A stretch of 8,888 bases of DNA from Actinomycetota bacterium (GCA_027729865.1 JAQCBM010000069.1:1-8888), one strand, 5' to 3'; shown: positions 1 to 6,293, counted from the first letter of the stretch. Notes: generated by a model not told the origin, from the letters alone. A program made the numbers and translations.

Positions 1-1
1 A

Positions 2-433
2 CAACTTCCCGATGTAGCCGAACTGTTGGCGTTTGCTGTAGCCGCGGGGGAGTCCATCGTTCCTGCCTTGCACCGAGTGTGCTCGATGGTGACCGGTGAC
101 CTGTCCGATGAACTTCGCGTAGTTGTATCCGAGGTTGCCACCGGTGTCCCCATCGAAGTTTCCTTGCGCGCGGCATCGGACCGCATGGGAGTGCCATCAG
201 TCGAACGCTTCGTGGACGGACTTCTCATTTCACTCGAACGCGGGACCCCTTTGGTCAGCGTTGTGCGTGCCCAGGCAAGCGATGCGCGGGCCACTCAGCA
301 GCAGGCGTTGATGGAGCAAGCCGGTCGAAAGGACGTGGTCATGCTCATCCCCGTGGTTTTTCTGATCCTTCCCACGGTTGTGGTCATCGCCCTGTTCCCC
401 GGACTGCGCGGATTGCAGGCCCTCACGTCGTGA
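2..433 (+). CDS. TadC-like type II/IV secretion system F-domain protein, C-terminal part
   Basis: This is the 3' end of a gene that starts before the window; the frame is open from base 2, giving 143 residues and a TGA stop. The visible start (LPDVAELLAFAVAAGESI) matches the opening helix of the T2SSF domain in TadB/TadC proteins, where the family usually reads LPD-x-L-D-L-L-A-x-A-x-x-A-G. The end holds one hydrophobic segment (about residues 116-138, MLIPVVFLILPTVVVIAL), the usual last membrane helix. TadB/TadC form the inner-membrane platform that couples the TadA ATPase to pilin assembly. Position next to pilin-like and TadE-like genes, and the short C-terminus, favour TadC over TadB, but this is inference. 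A TTG at 26 could be mistaken for a start; conserved residues continue upstream of it, so it is internal. Confidence 0.85.
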   Translation, partial: QLPDVAELLAFAVAAGESIVPALHRVCSMVTGDLSDELRVVVSEVATGVPIEVSLRAASDRMGVPSVERFVDGLLISLERGTPLVSVVRAQASDARATQQQALMEQAGRKDVVMLIPVVFLILPTVVVIALFPGLRGLQALTS

Positions 434-441
434 TCAAACCG

Positions 442-467
442 AAGAGAAAACGAAGCCAAGAGAAAAC
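442..467 (+). repeat. Short 10-bp direct repeat in the pilin leader
   Basis: AAGAGAAAAC occurs at 442-451 and again at 458-467, 16 nt apart start to start. It lies in an A/G-rich stretch (about 440-481) between the tadC-like stop and the pilin start. The tract is probably an unstructured ribosome-loading leader; no protein-binding function is evident. Confidence 0.4.
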
Positions 468-471
468 AACG

Positions 472-479
472 AAAGGAAG
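472..479 (+). promoter_or_regulatory. Shine-Dalgarno site deciding the pilin start
   Basis: AAAGGAAG with core AAGGA at 473-477 lies 6 nt before the ATG at 484. This is why the start is placed at 484 rather than at the in-frame GTG at 430, which overlaps the previous stop but would add a lysine/arginine-rich extension encoded by the leader. Confidence 0.65.
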
Positions 480-483
480 AACA

Positions 484-678
484 ATGAATATCGCTCACCA
501 CCTCCATATCCGCGTCACGTCGTGGTTGGAAGACCTGTCATCCGATCGCGGTGACGTTCCCGGTTGGGTCCTCGTGACAGTGATGACGGCCGGATTGGTC
601 ACGGCTATCTGGCTGATCGCCGACGATCAACTCACCCAGGTCCTGAATCGCGCGATCTCGTCGGTTTCCCAGCCGTGA
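484..678 (+). CDS. Small Flp/Tad pilin-like membrane peptide
   Basis: This 64-residue protein has a short polar N-terminus, then DRG-DVPGW (residues 21-28), one hydrophobic helix (about 25-46) and an amphipathic tail. The layout is that of Flp pilins and their actinobacterial relatives: a processing glycine (G23) at the edge of the membrane helix, to be cut by a prepilin peptidase, then a helix that packs in the filament. It sits between tadC-like and tadE-like genes, the usual place of the pilin gene. Oddly, the classic G/xxxxEY signature is missing: Glu+5 and Tyr+6 after G23 are replaced by W28 and V29. It has its own strong Shine-Dalgarno sequence while its downstream neighbours are coupled by overlaps, which suits a subunit needed in excess. 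An in-frame GTG at 430 would give an 82-residue form. A structural pilin role is inference. Confidence 0.7.
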   Translation: MNIAHHLHIRVTSWLEDLSSDRGDVPGWVLVTVMTAGLVTAIWLIADDQLTQVLNRAISSVSQP

Positions 679-1100
679 CGTCGATCCTCGCCCGACTCCG
701 GTCGGACGAGGGGACCGCACCTGTCGAGTTCGCCCTCGTGACTCCGTTGCTGCTCTTGGTTGCACTGGCCGTGTTGCAATTGACGCTGCTCCTGCACGTG
801 CGCAGTGTGGCTATCGGAGCCGCATCGGAGGGTGCTCGGCTGGCAGCCATCAGCGATCAAGCGGCCGGTCGAGAGCGAACGCTGAGCCTGCTGGATGCAT
901 CGATTGCTGGAACGGCAATCAGGGATGCCGTGGTGCGGGTCGACCGGAGTGGTCCGGTCGCGGTCACCGCAGTCGACGTCACCCTCGACATGCCACTCGT
1001 GGGGTTGTTGAGCCCAGTTGCCATGACGGTCACAGGCCGGGCGGTACTCGAATCCACGAACGAACTCGTGCCCGGGTTCCGGCCTCAGGAGTTCTCGTGA
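675..1100 (+). CDS. TadE-like pseudopilin (first copy)
   Basis: The protein has 141 residues. A short basic/acidic N-terminus ends in SDEG-TAPVEF (residues 10-19), followed by a hydrophobic helix (about 20-42) and a small extracytoplasmic domain. G13 followed by Glu at +5 (E18) and Phe is the typical prepilin processing site of TadE/TadF pseudopilins, minor subunits needed for Flp pilus assembly. The start GTG at 675 overlaps the TGA of the pilin gene (GTGA). It has no good Shine-Dalgarno sequence, so translation probably depends on ribosomes finishing the pilin. The frame is open further upstream to 564, but that part lies inside the pilin gene and is not TadE-like. No cysteines are present in the exported part, unlike the next gene. 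Confidence 0.85.
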   Translation: MTSILARLRSDEGTAPVEFALVTPLLLLVALAVLQLTLLLHVRSVAIGAASEGARLAAISDQAAGRERTLSLLDASIAGTAIRDAVVRVDRSGPVAVTAVDVTLDMPLVGLLSPVAMTVTGRAVLESTNELVPGFRPQEFS

Positions 1101-1555
1101 CGGTCACACTCGGCCGTCAACTCCGACCACGATGGCAACGCGACGATGGCGCTGCTGTCCCAGAGTTCATCGTCGTGGTGGTTGGCATTCTGATTCCTAT
1201 CGGCTACATCGTGGTCGCGCTTGCGCAGGTACTCGGCGCGCATGCAGCCGCCCAGCACGCGGTCCGTGAAGCTGGACGTGTCTTCGTCCGAGATACGGCA
1301 ATCCACGCAGGCCAATGGCGCGCGCACGAAGCGGCCACCATCGCCTTCGCCGATCGTGGCATAGAGCTGCCTCACCACGCACTGCGATTGGAGTGCGAGC
1401 CGTCATGTCTCGTTCCCGGCGGCACCGTACGCGCCGTAGTCGATTGGAACATGCCACTGCCGTGGCTACCGGATTCGCTTTCCCCTTTTGTCAGCGTTCC
1501 GATAGCCGCGAGTGAGGAGTTCGTTATCGACACCTACCGACCGGCAGGTGTGTGA
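1097..1555 (+). CDS. TadE-like pseudopilin (second copy)
   Basis: The protein has 152 residues. The N-terminus RDDG-AAVPEF (residues 15-24) gives a processing glycine G18 with Glu at +5 (E23), then a hydrophobic helix (about 24-46) and an exported domain ending in a beta-rich part. C100 and C104 (CEPSC) could form a small disulfide outside the membrane. The protein is probably a TadE/TadF-type minor pilin working with the preceding TadE-like protein; which is E and which F cannot be told from sequence alone. GTG at 1097 overlaps the previous TGA by 4 nt and has a good Shine-Dalgarno AGGAG at 1087-1091, 5 nt away, so it can be loaded both by coupling and directly. Confidence 0.82.
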   Translation: MTVTLGRQLRPRWQRDDGAAVPEFIVVVVGILIPIGYIVVALAQVLGAHAAAQHAVREAGRVFVRDTAIHAGQWRAHEAATIAFADRGIELPHHALRLECEPSCLVPGGTVRAVVDWNMPLPWLPDSLSPFVSVPIAASEEFVIDTYRPAGV

Positions 1556-2001
1556 TGCGCAAGGCTAGAAGACATTGTCGAAGCGTTCGAGATGAGCGCG
1601 GCAGCGTCATGCTCCTCGGTCTGGGTTTCATGGCCGTGATCCTGATTGCGGTGTCCGTCGCGACGGATGCCGCGCTCGCGTTTGTGCAGCGCTCCACGCT
1701 GCAGGCCCGGGCCGATGCCGCCGTACTCGCTGGGGTCCAGGCCATCGATCTCGAGGCCTATTACCTGCACGGAGCGACCCCGGCCACTGCGTTGGTCCCT
1801 GGAACGGCGCGCACCAAGACGATGTCGCACTTGCAACGCGCCGAAGTATCGACCCAGATCCCGGGTCTGGAGATCGTCTCGGTCATAGCGACGGACCGCG
1901 CTGTGGAGGCGGTGATCAAGGCTCCGATACGAACCGCTTTCTGGCCGATCGAAGCGACTATCTCAGTCGCTTCACAAGCCCAACTGGACTACGTCGGCTG
2001 A
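1555..2001 (+). CDS. Short TadG-like pilus assembly protein
   Basis: This 148-residue protein has a basic N-terminus, then DERGSVMLLGLGF and a hydrophobic helix (about residues 18-42), followed by a region starting AFVQRSTLQARADAAVLAGVQA. The pattern ERG-S-x-x-[hydrophobic helix]-[RS-x-LQ-x-x-ADAAxLAGAxA] is the hallmark of the N-terminal Tad domain in TadG-like proteins. Full TadG proteins carry a von Willebrand-like domain after this. Here only about 85 residues follow, so this is the short form common in actinobacterial Tad clusters. G16 could be a processing glycine, but Glu+5 is absent. The ATG at 1555 shares its A with the preceding TGA; a GTG one codon earlier (1552) is equally in frame. 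AGG at 1546-1548 suits the ATG better by spacing. Confidence 0.78.
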   Translation: MRKARRHCRSVRDERGSVMLLGLGFMAVILIAVSVATDAALAFVQRSTLQARADAAVLAGVQAIDLEAYYLHGATPATALVPGTARTKTMSHLQRAEVSTQIPGLEIVSVIATDRAVEAVIKAPIRTAFWPIEATISVASQAQLDYVG

Positions 2002-2018
2002 GCCAATGCGGTGCGCCG

Positions 2019-2024
2019 TAGTCT
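2019..2024 (+). promoter_or_regulatory. Candidate -10 box for prfB
   Basis: TAGTCT fits the actinobacterial -10 pattern TAnnnT. Transcription would begin about 2031-2033, at or right beside the GTG at 2033, giving a leaderless prfB mRNA. No convincing -35 is seen. This would separate prfB transcription from the Tad operon. Confidence 0.4.
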
Positions 2025-2032
2025 TGCCCCTC

Positions 2033-3145
2033 GTGGCCTCCGTGGAAATCGACGAGCGAATCGCATCCGTTCAGGTGACCATGACTAACTTGGAACGGGT
2101 TTTCGATCCAGCCTCCACCCAGGCAGAGATCAGCGAACTTGAGCAGGAAGCGTCGGCCCCCGACCTATGGGATGACCAGGCCAATGCTCAGAAGGTCACC
2201 TCACGCCTTTCCTTTCTGCAAGGTGAGCTGCGACGGATGAGCGCGCTCAAGTCGCGCGTTGAAGACATTCCTGTTCTCTTCGAACTGGCCGAAGCCGAGA
2301 ACGACGACTCCGCTCTTGCCGAAGCAGTCGGGGAACTTGAAGCTCTTGAGAAGGACATCTCCGATCTGGAGGTTCGCACCCTCTTGTCGGGTGAGTACGA
2401 CGAACGCGAGGCACTCGTCACGATCCGCGCGGAGGCTGGTGGCGTCGACGCCGCGGACTGGGCGGAAATGCTGATGCGTATGTACCTGCGGTACTGCGAG
2501 CGGCACGGCTGGCCCACTGAGGTCTACGACACCTCCTATGCGGAGGAAGCTGGAATCAAGTCTGCGACGTTCGCGGTCAACGCACCTTTCGCGTATGGGA
2601 CTTTGTCGGTGGAACAAGGCACCCATCGGTTGGTGCGCATCTCACCTTTCGATAACCAAGGTCGCCGCCAGACTTCCTTCGCCGGTGTGGAAGTGATTCC
2701 CGTAGTCGCACAAACCGAGAGTCTGGACATCCCTGAAGATGACCTGCGCATCGATGTGTACCGATCAAGTGGCCCGGGTGGACAGGGCGTGAACACGACC
2801 GACTCCGCTGTGCGCATCACGCACATTCCCTCGGGCATCGTCGTCTCGTGCCAGAACGAACGCTCGCAACTGCAGAACAAAGCCACCGCGATGGGAATCT
2901 TGCAGGCGAAATTGCTGGAGCGTCGTCGGCAAGAGGAACAGGCCAAGATCGACGCCCTCAAGGGGGATTCGACTGGCTCGTGGGGCAACCAGATGCGTTC
3001 CTACGTTCTGCACCCTTACCAAATGGTCAAGGATCTACGCACCGAAGAGGAAACCGGCAACACCCAGGCGGTACTCGACGGCGAGATCGATGCCTTCGTG
3101 GCCTCGGGCATCCGCTGGCGCCGGCAACAGGCGGCCGCGTCCTGA
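2033..3145 (+). CDS. prfB: Peptide chain release factor 2 (RF2)
   Basis: RF2 ends translation at UGA and UAA codons by triggering peptidyl-tRNA hydrolysis in the ribosome. With the GTG start at 2033 the protein has 370 residues, the usual length. An N-terminal coiled-coil region is followed by a well-conserved middle (LLSGEYDEREALVTIRAEAG, about 117-136). The stop-codon-reading tripeptide SPF (204-206) marks it as RF2 rather than RF1, and the catalytic GGQ (249-251) sits in SSGPGGQGVNTTDSAVR. The WGNQMRSYVLHPYQMVKD segment near the C-terminus is also typical. The start is uncertain: ATG 2006 adds nine residues not expected in the family, and GTG 2042 is also possible; 2033 fits both family length and the -10 box. 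The frame has no in-frame UGA near codon 25, so the autoregulatory frameshift known from many bacteria is absent. Confidence 0.97.
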   Translation: MASVEIDERIASVQVTMTNLERVFDPASTQAEISELEQEASAPDLWDDQANAQKVTSRLSFLQGELRRMSALKSRVEDIPVLFELAEAENDDSALAEAVGELEALEKDISDLEVRTLLSGEYDEREALVTIRAEAGGVDAADWAEMLMRMYLRYCERHGWPTEVYDTSYAEEAGIKSATFAVNAPFAYGTLSVEQGTHRLVRISPFDNQGRRQTSFAGVEVIPVVAQTESLDIPEDDLRIDVYRSSGPGGQGVNTTDSAVRITHIPSGIVVSCQNERSQLQNKATAMGILQAKLLERRRQEEQAKIDALKGDSTGSWGNQMRSYVLHPYQMVKDLRTEEETGNTQAVLDGEIDAFVASGIRWRRQQAAAS

Positions 3146-3168
3146 TCGGAGTCGGGGCTTGTTGTGCT

Positions 3169-3174
3169 TAGACT
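3169..3174 (+). promoter_or_regulatory. Candidate -10 box for ftsE
   Basis: TAGACT matches TAnnnT. It lies 24 nt after the prfB stop, with expected transcription start near 3179-3181. No clear -35 is seen. The predicted start coincides with the ATG of an 11-codon mini-ORF that runs into ftsE. Confidence 0.45.
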
Positions 3175-3178
3175 GCCG

Positions 3179-3214
3179 ATGGCCCCGATTCCCCCGACCG
3201 CGAGGCAGATGTGA
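3179..3214 (+). CDS. Possible leader mini-ORF upstream of ftsE
   Basis: ATG at 3179 opens an 11-codon frame, MAPIPPTARQM, closed by TGA at 3212-3214. That TGA overlaps the ftsE GTG (3211-3213) as GTGA. The ATG lies 5 nt after the candidate -10 box, so it could be the first codon of a leaderless mRNA. The frame contains a Pro-Pro pair and ends in UGA, the codon read by RF2, whose gene is just upstream. Such a peptide could deliver ribosomes to ftsE by coupling. It may equally be chance: the stretch is short and ftsE has its own weak GAGG at 3202-3205. Confidence 0.3.
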   Translation: MAPIPPTARQM

Positions 3215-3900
3215 TCCTCTTCGACCACGTGACCAAGACGTACCCGAGCCAGAACCGGCCGGCACTCGACGACGTCTCCTTGGAGATAGAAAAGGGTGAG
3301 TTCGTCTTCCTCGTCGGCCCTTCGGGCTCGGGCAAGTCAACTTTCCTGCGCTTAGTCCTGCGGGAGGAGCGCCCGAATACCGGAAGCGTCTGGGTTCTGG
3401 GCAAAGAACTGAGCCGCTTGTCCAACTGGAAGATCCCGGCGCTGCGCCGCCAAATCGGAACTGTCTTCCAGGATTTCCGGCTTCTACCGAACAAGAGTGT
3501 TTTCGAGAATGTGGCTTTTGCTCTCGAGGTGATCGGCAAGCCACGCTCGCACATTCGCAAGGTGGTCCCCGAGGTCCTCGAAGTGGTGGGCTTGGAAGAC
3601 AAGATGGAACGTCGCCCCGACGAGCTCTCGGGTGGTGAGCAACAGCGCGTAGCCATCGCGCGCGCGTTCGTGAACAGGCCGATGCTGCTCATCGCAGATG
3701 AGCCCACGGGCAACCTTGACCCGAACACCTCGATCGGCATCATGAAGCTTCTTGATCGCATCAATCGCCTTGGCACCACGGTGATCATGTCCACGCACGA
3801 TGCGCAGATCGTCGACCAGATGCGCCGTCGCGTTATCGAACTTGAAACCGGTCACGTTGTGCGCGATCAATCGCGCGGTGTTTACGGATACGCCCGCTAA
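3211..3900 (+). CDS. ftsE: Cell division ATP-binding protein FtsE
   Basis: FtsE is the cytoplasmic ATPase of the FtsEX complex, which controls peptidoglycan hydrolases at the division site. The 229 residues form a complete ABC domain: Walker A GPSGSGKST (36-44), Q-loop Q87 in VFQDFRLLP, signature LSGGEQQRV (139-147), Walker B LLIADEPT (159-166) with catalytic E164, D-loop NLD (168-170) and switch H196. All key residues are present, so it should hydrolyse ATP. The length is standard for FtsE. The GTG start at 3211 gives the expected N-terminus MILFDHVTKTYP. Its TAA stop shares one base with the ftsX ATG (TAATG), so the two partners are translationally coupled and likely made in matched amounts. 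Confidence 0.97.
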   Translation: MILFDHVTKTYPSQNRPALDDVSLEIEKGEFVFLVGPSGSGKSTFLRLVLREERPNTGSVWVLGKELSRLSNWKIPALRRQIGTVFQDFRLLPNKSVFENVAFALEVIGKPRSHIRKVVPEVLEVVGLEDKMERRPDELSGGEQQRVAIARAFVNRPMLLIADEPTGNLDPNTSIGIMKLLDRINRLGTTVIMSTHDAQIVDQMRRRVIELETGHVVRDQSRGVYGYAR

Positions 3901-4808
3901 TGCGCGCATCGTTCGTCACCAGCGAGGTCGGGGCGGGACTGCGGCGTAACCTCACCATGACGTTCGCAGTCATCATCACCGTCGCCGTCTCATTGGCACT
4001 CTTTGGTGTGAGCCTGCTCGTGCGCGCTCAAGTCACCACGATGCAGGACTTTTGGTATGACAAGGTCGAGGTCTCGATCTTCTTGTGCTCACGCGGTAGC
4101 GACGCGCCTTCGTGCGCCAGCGGTGCCGTCACGGATGCGCAGCGCGATCAGATTCGAGCGGATCTAGAGTCTCTTCGTCCGCTCGTCGAAGAGGTCTACT
4201 ACGAGTCCAAGGCGGAAGCGTTCGAACGGTTCCGTGAGCAGTTCGCGAATTCACCGATCGTCGAGAACGTGACCGAGGAAGCGCTACCGGAATCTTTTCG
4301 AGTGAAGTTGGCCGATCCCACGCAATACGACGTCGTCGCGTCTGCGTTTGCCGGGAGACCGGGAATCGAGCAGGTGAACGATCAACGCAAGGTGCTTGAC
4401 CAGTTCTTCCGATTACTCAACGGCTTGCAGGCCATCGCGCTACTTATTGCCATCATCATGCTGATCGTCACGGTGTTGCTGATCGTCAACACGATGCGGG
4501 TTGCTGCGTTCAGCAGGCGGCGCGAGACGGGCATTATGCGTCTGGTCGGCGCCTCCAACTTCTACATCCAGTTGCCGTTCCTGCTCGAGGCGGCAGTGGC
4601 GGCCGCGCTGGGAGCTGGTCTGGCCATCATCAGCCTGGTCGCGGTGAAGAGTTTCGTGATCGACGGCGTGCTGGCCCCTTCCTTCCAGTTCACGGCCTTC
4701 GTGGGCTGGGACGCCGTGATCGCGATCGCCCCGATCCTGCTTCTCACGGGTATCGCCCTGGCCTCGTTGGCGGCCTTCTTCACATTGCGTAAGTACTTGC
4801 GCGTGTGA
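3900..4808 (+). CDS. ftsX: Cell division membrane protein FtsX
   Basis: FtsX is the membrane half of FtsEX; it passes FtsE's ATP-driven change to a wall hydrolase outside the membrane. The 302 residues show the family layout: a cytoplasmic N-terminus, TM1 (about 20-42), a large extracellular domain (43-172), then TM2 (175-197), TM3 (about 225-250) and TM4 (about 270-295). The short cytoplasmic loop RRRETGIMRLVGASNFYIQLPF after TM2 is the FtsX hallmark. The extracellular domain has two cysteines, C63 and C72 (FLCSRGSDAPSC), probably a disulfide loop. This domain is where the coiled coil of the peptidase encoded next would dock, by analogy with FtsX-EnvC and FtsX-PcsB. The next gene begins 40 nt later behind its own likely promoter. 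Confidence 0.96.
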   Translation: MRASFVTSEVGAGLRRNLTMTFAVIITVAVSLALFGVSLLVRAQVTTMQDFWYDKVEVSIFLCSRGSDAPSCASGAVTDAQRDQIRADLESLRPLVEEVYYESKAEAFERFREQFANSPIVENVTEEALPESFRVKLADPTQYDVVASAFAGRPGIEQVNDQRKVLDQFFRLLNGLQAIALLIAIIMLIVTVLLIVNTMRVAAFSRRRETGIMRLVGASNFYIQLPFLLEAAVAAALGAGLAIISLVAVKSFVIDGVLAPSFQFTAFVGWDAVIAIAPILLLTGIALASLAAFFTLRKYLRV

Positions 4809-4836
4809 CAACTGAGGTTTATGTGACTTCTGGGGT

Positions 4837-4842
4837 TATCCT
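4837..4842 (+). promoter_or_regulatory. Candidate -10 box for the M23 peptidase gene
   Basis: TATCCT fits TAnnnT closely. Counting 7 nt downstream puts transcription start exactly on the GTG at 4849, which has no separate upstream leader to work with, so a leaderless transcript is likely. No clear -35 is visible in the 40-nt gap after ftsX. Confidence 0.5.
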
Positions 4843-4848
4843 GTCGAG

Positions 4849-6252
4849 GTGGTCCCCTCCCGCATAGGTCGCTCAGGCGCGCCCCCAGCCAGGCGCCTTG
4901 CCCTCATCGCAGCGATCCTGGGGATAACCGCCAGCTCCCTCACCGGGCCCCTTGGTCCCGCCCAAGCGTCGTTCCCTGTCCCTTCGGAGCGCGACGGTGG
5001 CAAGACCAGCGCCGAGCTCAAGGCCGAAAAGCGCGAAGTCGAGTCCGAGATCGAGGCCACTGAGGATGCCTTGGCCAAGGCGGGGAAGAAGGTCAAGAAG
5101 GCTGTCGCCGTCTTCAACGACGTCAACTCCCGATGGGAAGCTGCCCGCGCTGACCGCCAGGCTGCACTTGAAGAAGCACGCGAAGCACGTGAAGAGGCCG
5201 AAGCAGCCCAGGCCCGTGCAACCCGCGCCCGAGCCGCCCTGCAGATAGCGCTCAACCAGCAGAAGGTGGTGGAGGACAAGCTCGTAGACATCCATGGGCA
5301 GATGGACGCCATGGTCCGAGCCGTCTACACCCGCGGCCCGCTTGCTGAGATCGAGGTGATTCTCGATTCGCAAAGTCCTGGTGATTTCACTGCTCGGCTG
5401 GCGAGCGTGGATGCTGTTTCTCGCATGCAGGCAGGCGTGCAACGCTCCCTCAAGCAGACCGAAGCCGATCTCGTGATGCAGGGCGTTCGACTAGAAGCCC
5501 TGAAGATCGAGGCGGATACCCAAGAGCAAGCTGCGCGGGATGCCCTCGCCAAAGCGCGCGCTGCGCTCACCAAGGCCAAGGAGAAGCAGGCCAAGGTCAG
5601 CGAACTGCGCGGAGAGCGCAAGGCTGCGTTAAACCAGGCGCAAGCTTTCAAGTCCAAGGTCAAGAAGCGCTACGAAGATCTCGTTGCCGAACAACAGCGC
5701 ATAGCTGCGGCTGCGCGCAGAGCAGCGGCTGAAGAGGAACGACGACGCAAGGAAGCCGAAGAGGCAGCACGCAAGGCTGCTGAGGAAGCCAAGGCGCGTG
5801 GTGAGGAGCCACCCGCTGCTGCGGCCCCCGCGTTCACTGCGACCGGATCACTCATGATGCCGGTGAGTGGCAAGTCCTCATCCAACCCCGGTCCTCGTGT
5901 CCATCCGATCTTCAAGCGCCAGTCATGTCACACCGGCTGGGATCTCGCCGCACCTACCGGAACCCCCATCGTGGCGGCGGATAACGGCTCGGTGGCGACT
6001 ATCACCAACGGGGGCGCCTACGGCAAAGCCGTGATGGTTGCCCACGGTGATGGTCTCGTGACGTTCTACGCCCACATGAACTCCATCGGGGTGAGCGTGG
6101 GCCAGGTAGTCGAAAAGGGGCAGACCATCGGAACCGTGGGATCAACGGGCTGGTCCACCGGACCGCACCTGCACTTCGAGGTCCACATCAATGGCAAGCC
6201 GTATGATCCCCGGGGTTGGTTCGGCGGTTCCCGCACGCCCATTAGCTGCTAG
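4849..6252 (+). CDS. Secreted coiled-coil M23 (LytM) peptidoglycan endopeptidase, probable FtsEX partner
   Basis: The enzyme is a zinc metallopeptidase expected to cut peptide cross-links in the cell wall. The 467 residues comprise a signal peptide (basic start, hydrophobic 17-31, likely cleavage after AQA at 40), long charged Ala/Glu/Lys coiled coils (about 52-155 and 195-318), an Ala/Pro hinge (about 321-333) and a C-terminal M23 domain (335-460). The metal site is intact: H361 and D365 in HTGWDLAAPTGTP, H442 in GPHLHFEV, with catalytic H409 in YAHM. The coiled coil plus LytM layout resembles EnvC, which docks on FtsX, but EnvC has lost its zinc ligands and this protein has not. Position right after ftsEX supports control by that complex. 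C360, beside the first ligand, and the C-terminal C467 could pair. The only usable start is GTG 4849. Confidence 0.92.
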   Translation: MVPSRIGRSGAPPARRLALIAAILGITASSLTGPLGPAQASFPVPSERDGGKTSAELKAEKREVESEIEATEDALAKAGKKVKKAVAVFNDVNSRWEAARADRQAALEEAREAREEAEAAQARATRARAALQIALNQQKVVEDKLVDIHGQMDAMVRAVYTRGPLAEIEVILDSQSPGDFTARLASVDAVSRMQAGVQRSLKQTEADLVMQGVRLEALKIEADTQEQAARDALAKARAALTKAKEKQAKVSELRGERKAALNQAQAFKSKVKKRYEDLVAEQQRIAAAARRAAAEEERRRKEAEEAARKAAEEAKARGEEPPAAAAPAFTATGSLMMPVSGKSSSNPGPRVHPIFKRQSCHTGWDLAAPTGTPIVAADNGSVATITNGGAYGKAVMVAHGDGLVTFYAHMNSIGVSVGQVVEKGQTIGTVGSTGWSTGPHLHFEVHINGKPYDPRGWFGGSRTPISC

Positions 6253-6281
6253 TTCGGGCCGCCCCACAGCGATTCATCCCC

Positions 6282-6287
6282 AGGAGG
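6282..6287 (+). promoter_or_regulatory. Strong Shine-Dalgarno of the DUF4436-like gene
   Basis: AGGAGG lies 6 nt before the GTG at 6294. It is the best ribosome-binding site in the window and fixes that start. Confidence 0.75.
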
Positions 6288-6293
6288 CGAGCG

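Noticed and set aside
3168..3794. 208-codon - strand frame opposite ftsE
   Set aside because: The + strand encodes a complete ABC ATPase with every motif; the antisense product is Arg/Ser-rich without recognisable domains.
4809..4848. Possible terminator between ftsX and the peptidase gene
   Set aside because: No inverted repeat followed by a T-run is visible; the gap is better explained by a promoter.
5165..5235. Apparent short tandem repeats (GAAGCACG-like units)
   Set aside because: They reflect repeated Glu-Ala-Arg codons of the heptad coiled coil, not a DNA-level repeat array.
4836..5442. Long open frames on the - strand opposite the peptidase signal and coiled coil
   Set aside because: They are antisense shadows of a codon-biased Ala/Glu/Lys-rich gene; their products are low-complexity Ser/Ala/Arg or Leu/Gly strings with no family resemblance and no ribosome site.
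6253..6293. Possible terminator or promoter between the peptidase and DUF4436-like genes
   Set aside because: No stable stem and no good TAnnnT box; only the Shine-Dalgarno site stands out.
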